A stretch of DNA of 12,782 nucleotides from contig CANBSM010000025.1 of NCBI GenBank assembly GCA_947372155.1, forward strand, positions 1 through 12,782. The letters run 5' to 3'. A model generated the notes under the pieces. The model was given only the letters and a program-made list of their open reading frames with translations. It made no database searches and was not told the DNA's origin. Below, piece by piece: positions 1-9,264 of the stretch. The stretch comes from Burkholderiaceae bacterium (lineage in GTDB: Bacteria; Pseudomonadota; Gammaproteobacteria; Burkholderiales; Burkholderiaceae). A program made the translations under genes and the position numbers. The stretch's first letter is position 1. Each line of letters opens with the position of its first letter.

Positions 1-527
1 TGCAGGGCAACTTCATTTCTAGTGAACAGTATTCCAAGTTGCAGCTAGGAATGACACGCGAACAAGTTCGTCAAATTTTAGGGACTCCATTATTGGCGAG
101 TTACTTCCATGCAAATCGATGGGATTACATTTTTGAATTTAAGCGTGCTAATCAGGTCATGGGCAAAGATCGTCATGTCACAGTGTTCTTTGATGGCGAT
201 AAAGTAGTGAAGTTTGAAGGTGATGCTTTGCCTACAGAAGTGGAGATGGTTGCAGAGATCGATAATTACGCTAAAACTAAACGCTCTTTCTGGGATGTCA
301 TCACTGGATCAAATAAACCACCAGTTACGCCACCGCTGCAACAGCCTGAGTTGATGGTGCCAAGCAAGACGGATAACTTACCAGTTGGTGCAGCAATTCC
401 TGCGGCTAATACGAGTAGCTCATTTTGGGATTATTTTAGTTTCTCGAAAAAAGAGCCTGATGCGCAGTCCCCACAGTTAGGACCTGGCGCTTTAAATGAT
501 GTGCCAAAGGCAGCGGATTCTAAATAA
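1..527 (+). CDS. bamE: Outer membrane protein assembly factor BamE (OmlA/SmpA family), 5' end cut by window
   Basis: BamE is a small lipoprotein of the BAM complex, which inserts beta-barrel proteins into the outer membrane from the periplasmic side. The open frame runs back to base 3 without a stop, and it reads QGNFISSEQYSKLQLGMTREQVRQ before LGTPLL, the hallmark of the SmpA/OmlA fold. The first in-frame start-like codon (TTG, base 39) is therefore not the true start. The signal peptide and lipobox lie left of the window. About 174 residues are visible. After the fold comes a long, probably disordered Pro/Gln/Ser-rich tail (from about base 282), which carries the motif SFWD twice (285-296 and 420-431). 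E. coli BamE is only about 113 residues, so this version is clearly extended. dapB follows after 68 bases. In many betaproteobacteria fur lies divergently upstream of bamE, but that cannot be seen here. Family identity is firm; the role of the tail is unknown. Confidence 0.93.
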   Translation, partial: QGNFISSEQYSKLQLGMTREQVRQILGTPLLASYFHANRWDYIFEFKRANQVMGKDRHVTVFFDGDKVVKFEGDALPTEVEMVAEIDNYAKTKRSFWDVITGSNKPPVTPPLQQPELMVPSKTDNLPVGAAIPAANTSSSFWDYFSFSKKEPDAQSPQLGPGALNDVPKAADSK

Positions 528-549
528 TAGAAATCACTTTTGTATTGAT

Positions 550-568
550 GCCAAAACTATCTTTTGGC
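550..568. other. Short perfect stem-loop between bamE and dapB
   Basis: GCCAAAA (550-556) and TTTTGGC (562-568) form a perfect 7-bp inverted repeat around a 5-base loop, 22 bases after the bamE stop codon. No T-tract follows on either strand, so it does not qualify as an intrinsic terminator. It could be an mRNA processing or stability hairpin between the two cistrons, or chance. Confidence 0.35.
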
Positions 569-595
569 TCACTTGAATAAGAAGCGAAGAAACAC

Positions 596-1399
596 ATGAT
601 GAAGATTGCAATTGCAGGCGCTACAGGTCGTATGGGCAAGATGCTGATTGAGGCCGTCCTCAATACAACTGATGCCCAATTAGTGGGCGCGCTTGAACAT
701 AACGCTTGTCCGCAGTTGGGCGAGGACGCTGGCGCCTTCTTGGGCAAAAAGACTGGTGTACTCATTTCATCTGATGTAGCTCAGGTTTTGGCTAATGCAC
801 AATTTTTAATCGACTTCACTAGACCTGAAGGGACGATGGCTCATTTGGCCGTGGCTGAAAAGACCGGAACCAAAATGATTATTGGTACAACAGGTCTTAG
901 TGCAGATCAAATTGATAGCTTGAAAAAGGCCTCTGCAAAAGTGGCAATTGTGTTTGCGCCAAATATGAGTGTTGGTGTGAATGCCACATTTAAGTTATTA
1001 GAAATTGCAGCCAAGATGCTCAATCAAGGGTATGACATTGAGATTATTGAAGCCCATCACAAGCATAAGGTAGATGCCCCTTCCGGCACTGCTCTCAAGA
1101 TGGGTGAAGTGATTGCCGATGCTTTAGGAGAAAAGCTCGACGATGTTGCTGTCTATGCACGCGAAGGTCACACCGGTGAACGTAAAGAAGGCTCAATCGG
1201 ATTTGCAACGATTCGTGGTGGCGATATTGTTGGCGATCACACGGTTTTATTTGCAGGCGATGGCGAACGGATTGAAATCAGCCATAAGTCTTCCAGCCGT
1301 CAGTCTTATGCGCAAGGATCATTGCGCGCTGCACGTTTCTTGCAAAATCAAAGTAATGGCTTATTCGACATGCAAGATGTTCTAGGCTTGCGAAAATAA
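596..1399 (+). CDS. dapB: 4-hydroxy-tetrahydrodipicolinate reductase
   Basis: DapB is a cytosolic enzyme that reduces 4-hydroxy-tetrahydrodipicolinate with NAD(P)H in the diaminopimelate/lysine pathway, feeding peptidoglycan and protein synthesis. The 267 residues match the usual length (E. coli 273). The N-terminal Rossmann fold opens with GATGRMG (G8-G14), the dinucleotide loop. GTTG (97-100) and APNMSVGVN (121-129) are typical. The catalytic signature [15 protein letters not shown] spans 152-166, with H154 and K158 at the positions of the E. coli catalytic His159 and Lys163. Two adjacent ATG codons (596 and 599) could serve as start. The upstream GAAG-type purine stretch (581-590) is only a weak ribosome site. 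leuS begins 42 bases downstream on the same strand. Nothing in the sequence suggests damage or transfer. Confidence 0.98.
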   Translation: MMKIAIAGATGRMGKMLIEAVLNTTDAQLVGALEHNACPQLGEDAGAFLGKKTGVLISSDVAQVLANAQFLIDFTRPEGTMAHLAVAEKTGTKMIIGTTGLSADQIDSLKKASAKVAIVFAPNMSVGVNATFKLLEIAAKMLNQGYDIEIIEAHHKHKVDAPSGTALKMGEVIADALGEKLDDVAVYAREGHTGERKEGSIGFATIRGGDIVGDHTVLFAGDGERIEISHKSSSRQSYAQGSLRAARFLQNQSNGLFDMQDVLGLRK

Positions 1400-4114
<2,715 letters not shown>

Positions 4115-4135
4115 TTTTTTAGAGAATTCAAAGCG

Positions 4136-4663
4136 ATGAGCGTAAATCACCTTCGACGTGCAATATTGGGTTTAATTGCTACGGCACCAGTGAGTGGCAT
4201 GATTGCTTGCGGCTATCGTTTGCGTGGCATGGTGGATTTGCCATACAAGGTGATTGCAATTACAGGCAATCCATCACCGCCATTGAGGGCGGATTTGCAA
4301 ACCGCAATTTTGACGGGTACAGATGCCAAAGTAGCTATCAACCCTAAAGATGCAGATCTCATCTTAGAAATTACCAACGACATTAACGGCCGCGAAATTT
4401 TGGCTTACAACTCCAATGGTCAAGTATCTGCCTATCGTTTGAATATTCGTGTTGGCTTTAGGGCTTTTGATTTGGCTGGAGCTGAAGTAGTTCCTGAGGC
4501 TGAGATTTATATGACTAGGGATATGGACTTTACAGTGTCTACCGTTCTGGCTACTGACGTTCAGATTCAACAATTCTTAACCCTGATGCGTAAGGACTTA
4601 GCTATTCAAATCCTGCGCCGCGTTGCAGCTGCTGCAAGAGCACCGCAATCAAGAGCTTTCTAG
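4136..4663 (+). CDS. lptE: LPS-assembly lipoprotein LptE
   Basis: LptE is the outer-membrane lipoprotein that plugs the LptD barrel and helps place lipopolysaccharide in the outer leaflet. The 175-residue product has a basic start (MSVNHLRR), a hydrophobic stretch (9-24) and a lipidation cysteine at C25. C25 is followed by GYRLRG, the CGxxLRG hallmark of the family after signal peptidase II cleavage. The -3 residue of the lipobox is Met22 rather than the favoured Leu, which is a mild deviation. The rest fits the LptE/RlpB alpha-beta fold, including DADLILEI and a conserved YRLNIRV strand. A purine-rich AGAGA (4121-4125) precedes the ATG by 10 bases. It lies between leuS and holA, 21 and 14 bases away, so the three are very probably co-transcribed. 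Weak primary-sequence conservation is normal for LptE; the context makes the call secure. Confidence 0.95.
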   Translation: MSVNHLRRAILGLIATAPVSGMIACGYRLRGMVDLPYKVIAITGNPSPPLRADLQTAILTGTDAKVAINPKDADLILEITNDINGREILAYNSNGQVSAYRLNIRVGFRAFDLAGAEVVPEAEIYMTRDMDFTVSTVLATDVQIQQFLTLMRKDLAIQILRRVAAAARAPQSRAF

Positions 4664-4677
4664 AGGCAGGTTAAGGC

Positions 4678-5739
4678 ATGGTTAAAGTGGATGCCTTGCA
4701 AGTGCACCTCAAGTCTTTGAGTTCTGGTGGTGTCATGTTGCCGCTATATGTGTTTAGTGGCGATGAACCATTGCTGATGATGGAGGCCATGGATCAACTG
4801 AGATCTGCCGCTAAGAAACAAAACTTCACTGAACGCGAAGTGCTCCTACAGGAGCGCGGCTTTGATTGGAGTGCTCTATTGAGTGCTGGGCAAACAATGT
4901 CTCTGTTTGGCGATAAGCGTTGGGTTGAGCTCCGTATTCCGACTGGTAAACCTGGGCGTGATGGCGCTGATGCTTTAAAACAATTTGCCGCTCAAATTGC
5001 TTCTCAAGCAACAGGACCAGAGGGTCCGGATACGGTAGTCTGTATTGTGTTGCCTCGCTTGGATGGCAAGACCAAGACATCTGCATGGTTTAGCGCTCTA
5101 GACGATGCAGGGATGGCTATTCAGATTGATTCCTTGGATCGCAGTCATTTGCCGCAGTGGATTTCTGGAAGACTCAAGCGCCAAGATCAAGCAGTAGAAG
5201 CTGGACCTGAAGGTCAGCGCGCCCTTGAATTTATTGCCGATCAAGTGGAGGGCAATTTAATTGCAGCCCATCAAGAGATTCTGAAGCTTGGCTTACTGTA
5301 CCCCACTGGAAAATTAAGCGAAGAGCAAATTCGCTCTTCCATTCTCAAAGTGGCACGTTATAACGTCTTTGAGTTGACCGAGGCAATGCTAGCTGGAGAT
5401 CTCGCTAGATTAAATCGCATGCTAGATGGTCTAAAAGGTGAGGGTGAGCCGCTGGTGTTGATTCTGTGGAGCGTAACTGAAGAGCTTCGGATACTATCTA
5501 AATTAAAGGCGGCGAGTGATGCGGGCGAGTCTGTGCAGAATTTGATGCGCGCTAACCGAATTTGGGGAAATAAAGAGCGTTTATACCCAGCGGCATTGAG
5601 AAGGGTTCAGCCCCTCAAGCTACGCAGGGCGATGCAGGTTGCAGCTGGTTTAGATCGCCAAGTAAAGGGTTTGTATGCGGCTGAGTTGCCGGCAGATCCA
5701 TGGGATGGTTTGCGTTTGGTTGGGAATTTACTGCGCTAA
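4678..5739 (+). CDS. holA: DNA polymerase III subunit delta
   Basis: HolA (delta) is the clamp-loader subunit that binds the beta sliding clamp and opens its ring during replication. The 353-residue product (E. coli 343) carries the N-terminal signature YVFSGDEPLLMMEA (24-37). Then come the NFTEREV and ERGFDW segments and the LFGDKRWVELRIPTGKPG region of the AAA-like domain, which in delta does not hydrolyse ATP. The helical collar domain includes LILWSVTEELRIL, and the family end DPWDGLRLVGNLLR is present. GAGG at 4663-4666, overlapping the lptE stop, lies 11 bases before the ATG and supports this start. The gene sits 14 bases after lptE, a conserved pairing in proteobacteria, and 42 bases before proA. 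Nothing unusual is seen. Confidence 0.97.
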   Translation: MVKVDALQVHLKSLSSGGVMLPLYVFSGDEPLLMMEAMDQLRSAAKKQNFTEREVLLQERGFDWSALLSAGQTMSLFGDKRWVELRIPTGKPGRDGADALKQFAAQIASQATGPEGPDTVVCIVLPRLDGKTKTSAWFSALDDAGMAIQIDSLDRSHLPQWISGRLKRQDQAVEAGPEGQRALEFIADQVEGNLIAAHQEILKLGLLYPTGKLSEEQIRSSILKVARYNVFELTEAMLAGDLARLNRMLDGLKGEGEPLVLILWSVTEELRILSKLKAASDAGESVQNLMRANRIWGNKERLYPAALRRVQPLKLRRAMQVAAGLDRQVKGLYAAELPADPWDGLRLVGNLLR

Positions 5740-5747
5740 ATAATCAA

Positions 5748-5781
5748 GATTAAGAAGATACAAGAAATAAGAGATTAAGAA
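5748..5781 (+). repeat. Short direct repeat in the purine-rich proA leader
   Basis: The 9-base word GATTAAGAA occurs at 5748-5756 and again at 5773-5781, directly abutting the proA ATG. The whole 42-base spacer is strongly A/G-rich. The second copy may supply a weak ribosome-binding sequence. A regulatory role is speculation; in so AT-rich a spacer the repeat may be chance. Confidence 0.3.
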
Positions 5782-7059
5782 ATGAGTTCATCCGTTCAAG
5801 AAATGATGCAAGATATTGGGATGCGAGCACGTGCCGCATCGCGGGCGATAGCGCGCGCTTCTAGCGAGCAAAAGAATCAGGCTTTATTGCATATCGCTCA
5901 GGTTGTCCGTCAGCGGGCTACTGAAATTCAGAAGGTTAATCAAGTAGATGTTGAGCGTGCAAAAGCGAATGGGCAAGATGCCGCTTTTGTTGATCGCCTA
6001 ACTATGACTCCTAAAACGATTGAAACTATGGCTTTGGGTTTAGAGCAAATTGTTTCGCTAGATGACCCGATTGGAAAGATTTCTGCTTTGCAAAAACAAT
6101 CTTCCGGAATTGAAATTGGTCAAATGCGGGTGCCTCTTGGGGTGATAGGCATTATTTATGAGTCTCGACCAAATGTCACTATTGATGCCGCTGCTTTGTG
6201 CCTTAAATCAGGAAATGCAGTAATTTTGCGTGGTGGTTCAGAGGCGATCGATTCAAATACTTTATTGGCTCAGATTATTCAAGAAGGTTTGGCTGCCGCA
6301 GGCTTGCCTAAGGATGCCGTGCAAGTGGTGGCAACCACAGATCGTAGCGCTGTAGGCGAGATGATTACGATGACTCAATACATTGATGTGATCGTGCCAC
6401 GGGGTGGTAAGAGTCTGATTGCGCGCTTGATGGCAGAAGCACGCGTACCGATGATTAAACACCTAGACGGCATCTGTCATACCTATATCGATGCTGATGC
6501 TGATGTGGCAATGGCTGTAAAGGTGTGCGATAACGCTAAGACCCAACGTTACGCTCCTTGTAATGCCATGGAAACCCTCCTGGTAAATCAAGAGATTGCC
6601 AATCAAGTATTGCCAACCCTTTGCAAGATTTATCAAGATAAAGGCGTGGAGCTTCGTGTAGATGGTTTAACTCGGAAGACGCTGGAGGCTAATGGGTTTC
6701 AGAATTTAGTTGATGCTAAAGAAGAGGATTGGCAAACCGAGTATTTGGCTCCAATTCTATCGATTAAGACGGTAGCCAATATCGATGAGGCAATGAATCA
6801 TATTGAACAATATGGCAGTAAACATACTGACGCCATTATTACCAATAACAAGGCGCAGGCTGATCGCTTCTTGCGTGAGGTCGATAGTGCTAGCGTGATG
6901 GTCAATGCCAGCACCCGCTTTGCAGATGGCTTTGAATATGGCCTTGGCGCTGAAATCGGCATCTCGAATGACAAACTCCATGCCCGTGGACCTGTAGGAC
7001 TAGATGGCTTGACCTCATTGAAGTATGTGGTCATGGGTCATGGCGAGATTCGTACTTAA
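5782..7059 (+). CDS. proA: Glutamate-5-semialdehyde dehydrogenase (gamma-glutamyl phosphate reductase)
   Basis: ProA is the cytosolic enzyme that reduces gamma-glutamyl phosphate with NADPH to glutamate-5-semialdehyde, the second step of proline synthesis. The 425 residues match the usual length of about 415-420. The aldehyde dehydrogenase-type catalytic cysteine is C260, in [18 protein letters not shown]. Also typical are [20 protein letters not shown], the nucleotide-binding [19 protein letters not shown], and the C-terminal [10 protein letters not shown] and [16 protein letters not shown] stretches. The chosen ATG is preceded by the purine-rich GAGATTAAGAA but no strong Shine-Dalgarno. proB, the kinase that makes its substrate, is not in the window. 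In many betaproteobacteria it sits elsewhere with obg and rpmA. The gene is 42 bases after holA and 29 before the hemJ-like gene. Confidence 0.99.
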   Translation: MSSSVQEMMQDIGMRARAASRAIARASSEQKNQALLHIAQVVRQRATEIQKVNQVDVERAKANGQDAAFVDRLTMTPKTIETMALGLEQIVSLDDPIGKISALQKQSSGIEIGQMRVPLGVIGIIYESRPNVTIDAAALCLKSGNAVILRGGSEAIDSNTLLAQIIQEGLAAAGLPKDAVQVVATTDRSAVGEMITMTQYIDVIVPRGGKSLIARLMAEARVPMIKHLDGICHTYIDADADVAMAVKVCDNAKTQRYAPCNAMETLLVNQEIANQVLPTLCKIYQDKGVELRVDGLTRKTLEANGFQNLVDAKEEDWQTEYLAPILSIKTVANIDEAMNHIEQYGSKHTDAIITNNKAQADRFLREVDSASVMVNASTRFADGFEYGLGAEIGISNDKLHARGPVGLDGLTSLKYVVMGHGEIRT

Positions 7060-7088
7060 AGTAAATAGAAAAATAGAGCAAACTACAT

Positions 7089-7514
7089 ATGAGTAACGCC
7101 TACCTTTGGGTAAAAACCTTTCACATCGTATTTATTACCTCCTGGTTTGCCGGTTTATTTTATCTGCCTAGAATTTTTGTAAACCTGGCTGAAGAGAAGA
7201 ACGCTGAGGCTTATGCTCGCCTTTTAGGTATGGCCGATCGCCTCTTTCGGTTTATGACTATTTTGGCTGTACCAGCAGTACTGCTAGGTTTAACACTGTG
7301 GCTTTATTTTGGCATTGGTACTGGTGACATCTGGATGCACGCTAAATTGTTCTTTGTGATCCTAGTTGTTGGTTACCACCATGCCTGTTTAAGCCTTCTA
7401 AAGAAATTCCGTGCTGGTGTCAATAAACGATCCGGTGTTTGGTTTCGTTGGTTTAACGAAGTCCCTGTAATTTTGCTGGTCGTTATTGTTGCCTTGGTAT
7501 TGTTTAAACCTTAA
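7089..7514 (+). CDS. hemJ: HemJ/CopD-family (UPF0093) membrane protein, possible protoporphyrinogen IX oxidase
   Basis: This 141-residue protein is predicted to lie in the inner membrane, with four hydrophobic segments (about 9-28, 54-76, 84-104 and 122-139). It has the hallmarks of the HemJ family (often annotated 'CopD family protein'). These are LWVKTFHI with H12, WFAGLFYLPR (19-28), MHAKL with H84 and K86, GYHH (95-98), FNEVP (122-126) and a terminal KP. HemJ enzymes oxidise protoporphyrinogen IX to protoporphyrin IX in haem synthesis without using oxygen directly. One deviation stands out: classical HemJ proteins continue FYLPRLFVYH, while this one reads FYLPRIFVNL, so that conserved histidine is absent. 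The betaproteobacterial branch as I remember it shares this change, and its activity is less certain. AGAG (about 7075-7078) is a possible ribosome site. hemL lies three genes downstream. Family is confident, enzyme activity moderate. Confidence 0.8.
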   Translation: MSNAYLWVKTFHIVFITSWFAGLFYLPRIFVNLAEEKNAEAYARLLGMADRLFRFMTILAVPAVLLGLTLWLYFGIGTGDIWMHAKLFFVILVVGYHHACLSLLKKFRAGVNKRSGVWFRWFNEVPVILLVVIVALVLFKP

Positions 7515-7568
7515 GACCAGCCAATACACATTGTTTTTTAATATTCCCATTTAAAGATTGCTAGCCTC

Positions 7569-9002
7569 ATGAGATTTTTTGTTGTTTGCCCAGGTGGTTT
7601 AGAAGTACCGCTTGCCCAGGAGTTAGCAGAGATTGCTGGACGCCCAGAATGCAAGGCTTTGGGAGCATGGGTGATTGATCCTACTCCCACCAGCCCCACG
7701 GGTGGTGTTGGTTTAGCTGCACCAATTGCTGCTGCAATGGCACTGAACTTGCATTCGCGTATTGCGAGTCGGGTTCTATTGCAAATGGCGCAAGCGCCTT
7801 ATAGGCAAGAAGAGGATCTCTATAAGTTAGCGAGTGGCTTAGCGTGGGAAGAGTGGTTTACTTCCAAGCAAACTTTACGGGTTGATGTAACAGCCCATCG
7901 ATCTCCGTTAAAAAGTTTAAATTTTGCAACTCTCAAAATTAAAGATGCCATTGTTGACCGTTTGCGCGATGTGACGGGAGATCGGCCTAGTATTGATACC
8001 GCTTTTCCAGATGTGCGAGTGCAAGCGCATTTAACTGCAACTCAAGTGACGATTTATTTGGATACCTCTGGTGAGGCGCTGTTTAAGCGGGGCTGGCGAG
8101 ATGAAAAGGGTGATGCGCCTTTAAAGGAAAATTTAGCTGCAGGCATTTTGTCTTTTACCGCCTGGAAGCCTGGCCAAGCTTTATTTGATCCGATGTGCGG
8201 TAGCGGCACCTTCTTGATTGAAGCTGCCCAGATGGCTTTGTCCATCCCGCCTGGCGCGATCCGTGCCGGAATGTACGGCGATGATGCTAAACCAAGTCGC
8301 TTGGCATACCGCCCATTGGTAACCTCTGCTCATGGCTTCGGTTTTCAGAGGCTAAAGCCATTCAATGAGTCTGCTGAGCATAAGCGGTGGGTAGATTTGA
8401 AAGAAGCAGCGCTTGCGTTGATGCTGGAAAAACGTAAGCAATATTCTGGCGTTGATGCCTTAAAAATTACTGGCGGCGATATTAATGAAAAATTAGTATC
8501 GATGTTTAAAGGTAACTGGCAAAGAGCACAATTACCAGATCAACCTGTAGTTAGGCAGATTGATGCCTTGGCTGCTAAGCCGCCAGGTAGCATCAACGAA
8601 GGTGTGATGTTATTAAATCCCCCTTATGGCGAGCGATTGGTAATTAAGGGTGGTCGCGGTCAGGAGCGCGCTTCTAGTCAGGATGTGCATGATGATGAAC
8701 CAGATAGCCGCTTTGAGTTGAACCTAGAGACAGGCCGTCAAAGTGCCAAACGCTCTAGTCGTGAGTCATTGAAAAAGCTACAGGCTCAGGAAGAGCAAGA
8801 CCCGAAGTTTGTTGAGTTTTTGCGTCAATTTGGACAGCATCTTAAAGATGATTTTGGCGGGTGGAATATATTCGTACTTACTGCAGATATGGCCCTGCCA
8901 GGACAATTACGCATTAAAGAATCCAAGCGTACGCCGCTGTTTAATGGCCCGCTTGAGTGCCGTTTATTCAAGTTTGAGATGCACGCTAAGCGACCAGCTT
9001 GA
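7569..9002 (+). CDS. rlmL: THUMP-domain class I SAM-dependent RNA methyltransferase, RlmL-like
   Basis: This is a cytosolic RNA methyltransferase, probably making an N2-methylguanosine in 23S rRNA as the RlmL half of E. coli RlmKL does (G2445). Its 477 residues align by eye with that half. An N-terminal GGLE ferredoxin-like part and a THUMP region (about 55-168, with LHSRIASRVLL and LKIKDAIVDRL) lead into the linker LFKRGWRDEKGDAPLKE. The SAM loop FDPMCGSGTFLIEAA has D207 and G211-G213. The catalytic NPPYGERL is at 350-357. The end FGGWNIFVLTADM...NGPLECRLF is conserved. Two things are odd. The C-terminal RlmK half is absent. Between NPPYGERL and FGGWN lie about 71 residues where E. coli has about 20, mostly charged and polar (about 358-411). 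The ATG at 7569 has no clear Shine-Dalgarno. The 54-base spacer upstream contains a T-rich stretch but no hairpin. RNA target is inferred. Confidence 0.88.
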   Translation: MRFFVVCPGGLEVPLAQELAEIAGRPECKALGAWVIDPTPTSPTGGVGLAAPIAAAMALNLHSRIASRVLLQMAQAPYRQEEDLYKLASGLAWEEWFTSKQTLRVDVTAHRSPLKSLNFATLKIKDAIVDRLRDVTGDRPSIDTAFPDVRVQAHLTATQVTIYLDTSGEALFKRGWRDEKGDAPLKENLAAGILSFTAWKPGQALFDPMCGSGTFLIEAAQMALSIPPGAIRAGMYGDDAKPSRLAYRPLVTSAHGFGFQRLKPFNESAEHKRWVDLKEAALALMLEKRKQYSGVDALKITGGDINEKLVSMFKGNWQRAQLPDQPVVRQIDALAAKPPGSINEGVMLLNPPYGERLVIKGGRGQERASSQDVHDDEPDSRFELNLETGRQSAKRSSRESLKKLQAQEEQDPKFVEFLRQFGQHLKDDFGGWNIFVLTADMALPGQLRIKESKRTPLFNGPLECRLFKFEMHAKRPA

Positions 9003-9017
9003 AGTGTTCATAAAACC

Positions 9018-9045
9018 TTAAAATAAGACAAGAAGCTTCTATAAA
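9018..9045 (+). promoter_or_regulatory. Candidate sigma-70 promoter ahead of the rubredoxin-hemL pair, with a palindrome in its spacer
   Basis: TTAAAA (9018-9023, 4 of 6 to TTGACA) and TATAAA (9040-9045, 5 of 6 to TATAAT) are 16 bases apart, which would start transcription near 9052, about 30 bases before the rubredoxin ATG. The perfect 10-base palindrome AGAAGCTTCT (9031-9040) falls between and touches the -10 box. This 80-base gap is the largest between the + strand genes, which fits a separate promoter. The match is weak and the region AT-rich, so this is only a candidate. Confidence 0.3.
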
Positions 9046-9069
9046 GCGTAAGAGATATCTAAGAAAATC

Positions 9070-9073
9070 GGAG
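9070..9073 (+). promoter_or_regulatory. Ribosome binding site of the rubredoxin gene
   Basis: GGAG ends 9 bases before the ATG at 9083, a good Shine-Dalgarno match and spacing. It fixes the start of this short gene and contrasts with hemL just downstream, which has none. A second purine motif, AAGGA at 9077-9081, is too close to the start to be the main site. Confidence 0.65.
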
Positions 9074-9082
9074 TGCAAGGAA

Positions 9083-9253
9083 ATGGAATTTAAAACGTAT
9101 ATGTGTTTGATCTGCGGCTGGGTTTATGACGAAGCTGCTGGTTTGCCTGATGAGGGTATTGCACCGGGAACGCTTTGGAAAGACGTGCCAATGAACTGGA
9201 CTTGCCCAGAGTGCGGTGCTCGCAAAGAAGATTTTGAAATGATGGCAATTTAA
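9083..9253 (+). CDS. Rubredoxin
   Basis: This is a small cytosolic one-electron carrier with a single Fe(SCys)4 centre. The 56-residue product begins [20 protein letters not shown] and ends in a KEDFE-type motif followed by MMAI. All four iron ligands are present: C8 and C11 in CLICG, C41 and C44 in CPECG. Spacing and length match the standard rubredoxin. Family aromatics Y6, W13, Y15 and W39 are also in place, as is DEG (23-25). The start is set by GGAG 9 bases upstream. hemL follows after only 11 bases, so the two are surely on one transcript and probably translationally linked. As I recall, rubredoxin next to hemL recurs in betaproteobacteria, often beside thiD, which is not seen here. The redox partner is unknown. 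Alternative functions are unlikely given the intact cluster. Confidence 0.96.
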   Translation: MEFKTYMCLICGWVYDEAAGLPDEGIAPGTLWKDVPMNWTCPECGARKEDFEMMAI

Positions 9254-9264
9254 ATAAAAAAATA

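Noticed and set aside
520..765. Open frame of 81 codons on the - strand over the bamE-dapB spacer and dapB start
   Set aside because: It covers the conserved Rossmann-fold coding region of dapB, has no recognisable product, and is best explained as a shadow frame.
7515..7568. Terminator or promoter between the hemJ-like gene and the methyltransferase gene
   Set aside because: A T-run (7535-7539) has no stem before it, and TTGTTT at 7531 has no -10 box at an acceptable spacing.
8809..9021. Alternative + frame overlapping the end of the methyltransferase gene, as might follow a frameshift
   Set aside because: The main frame keeps conserved family sequence (FGGWN, NGPLECRLF) up to its stop, so there is no frameshift and the other frame is a shadow.
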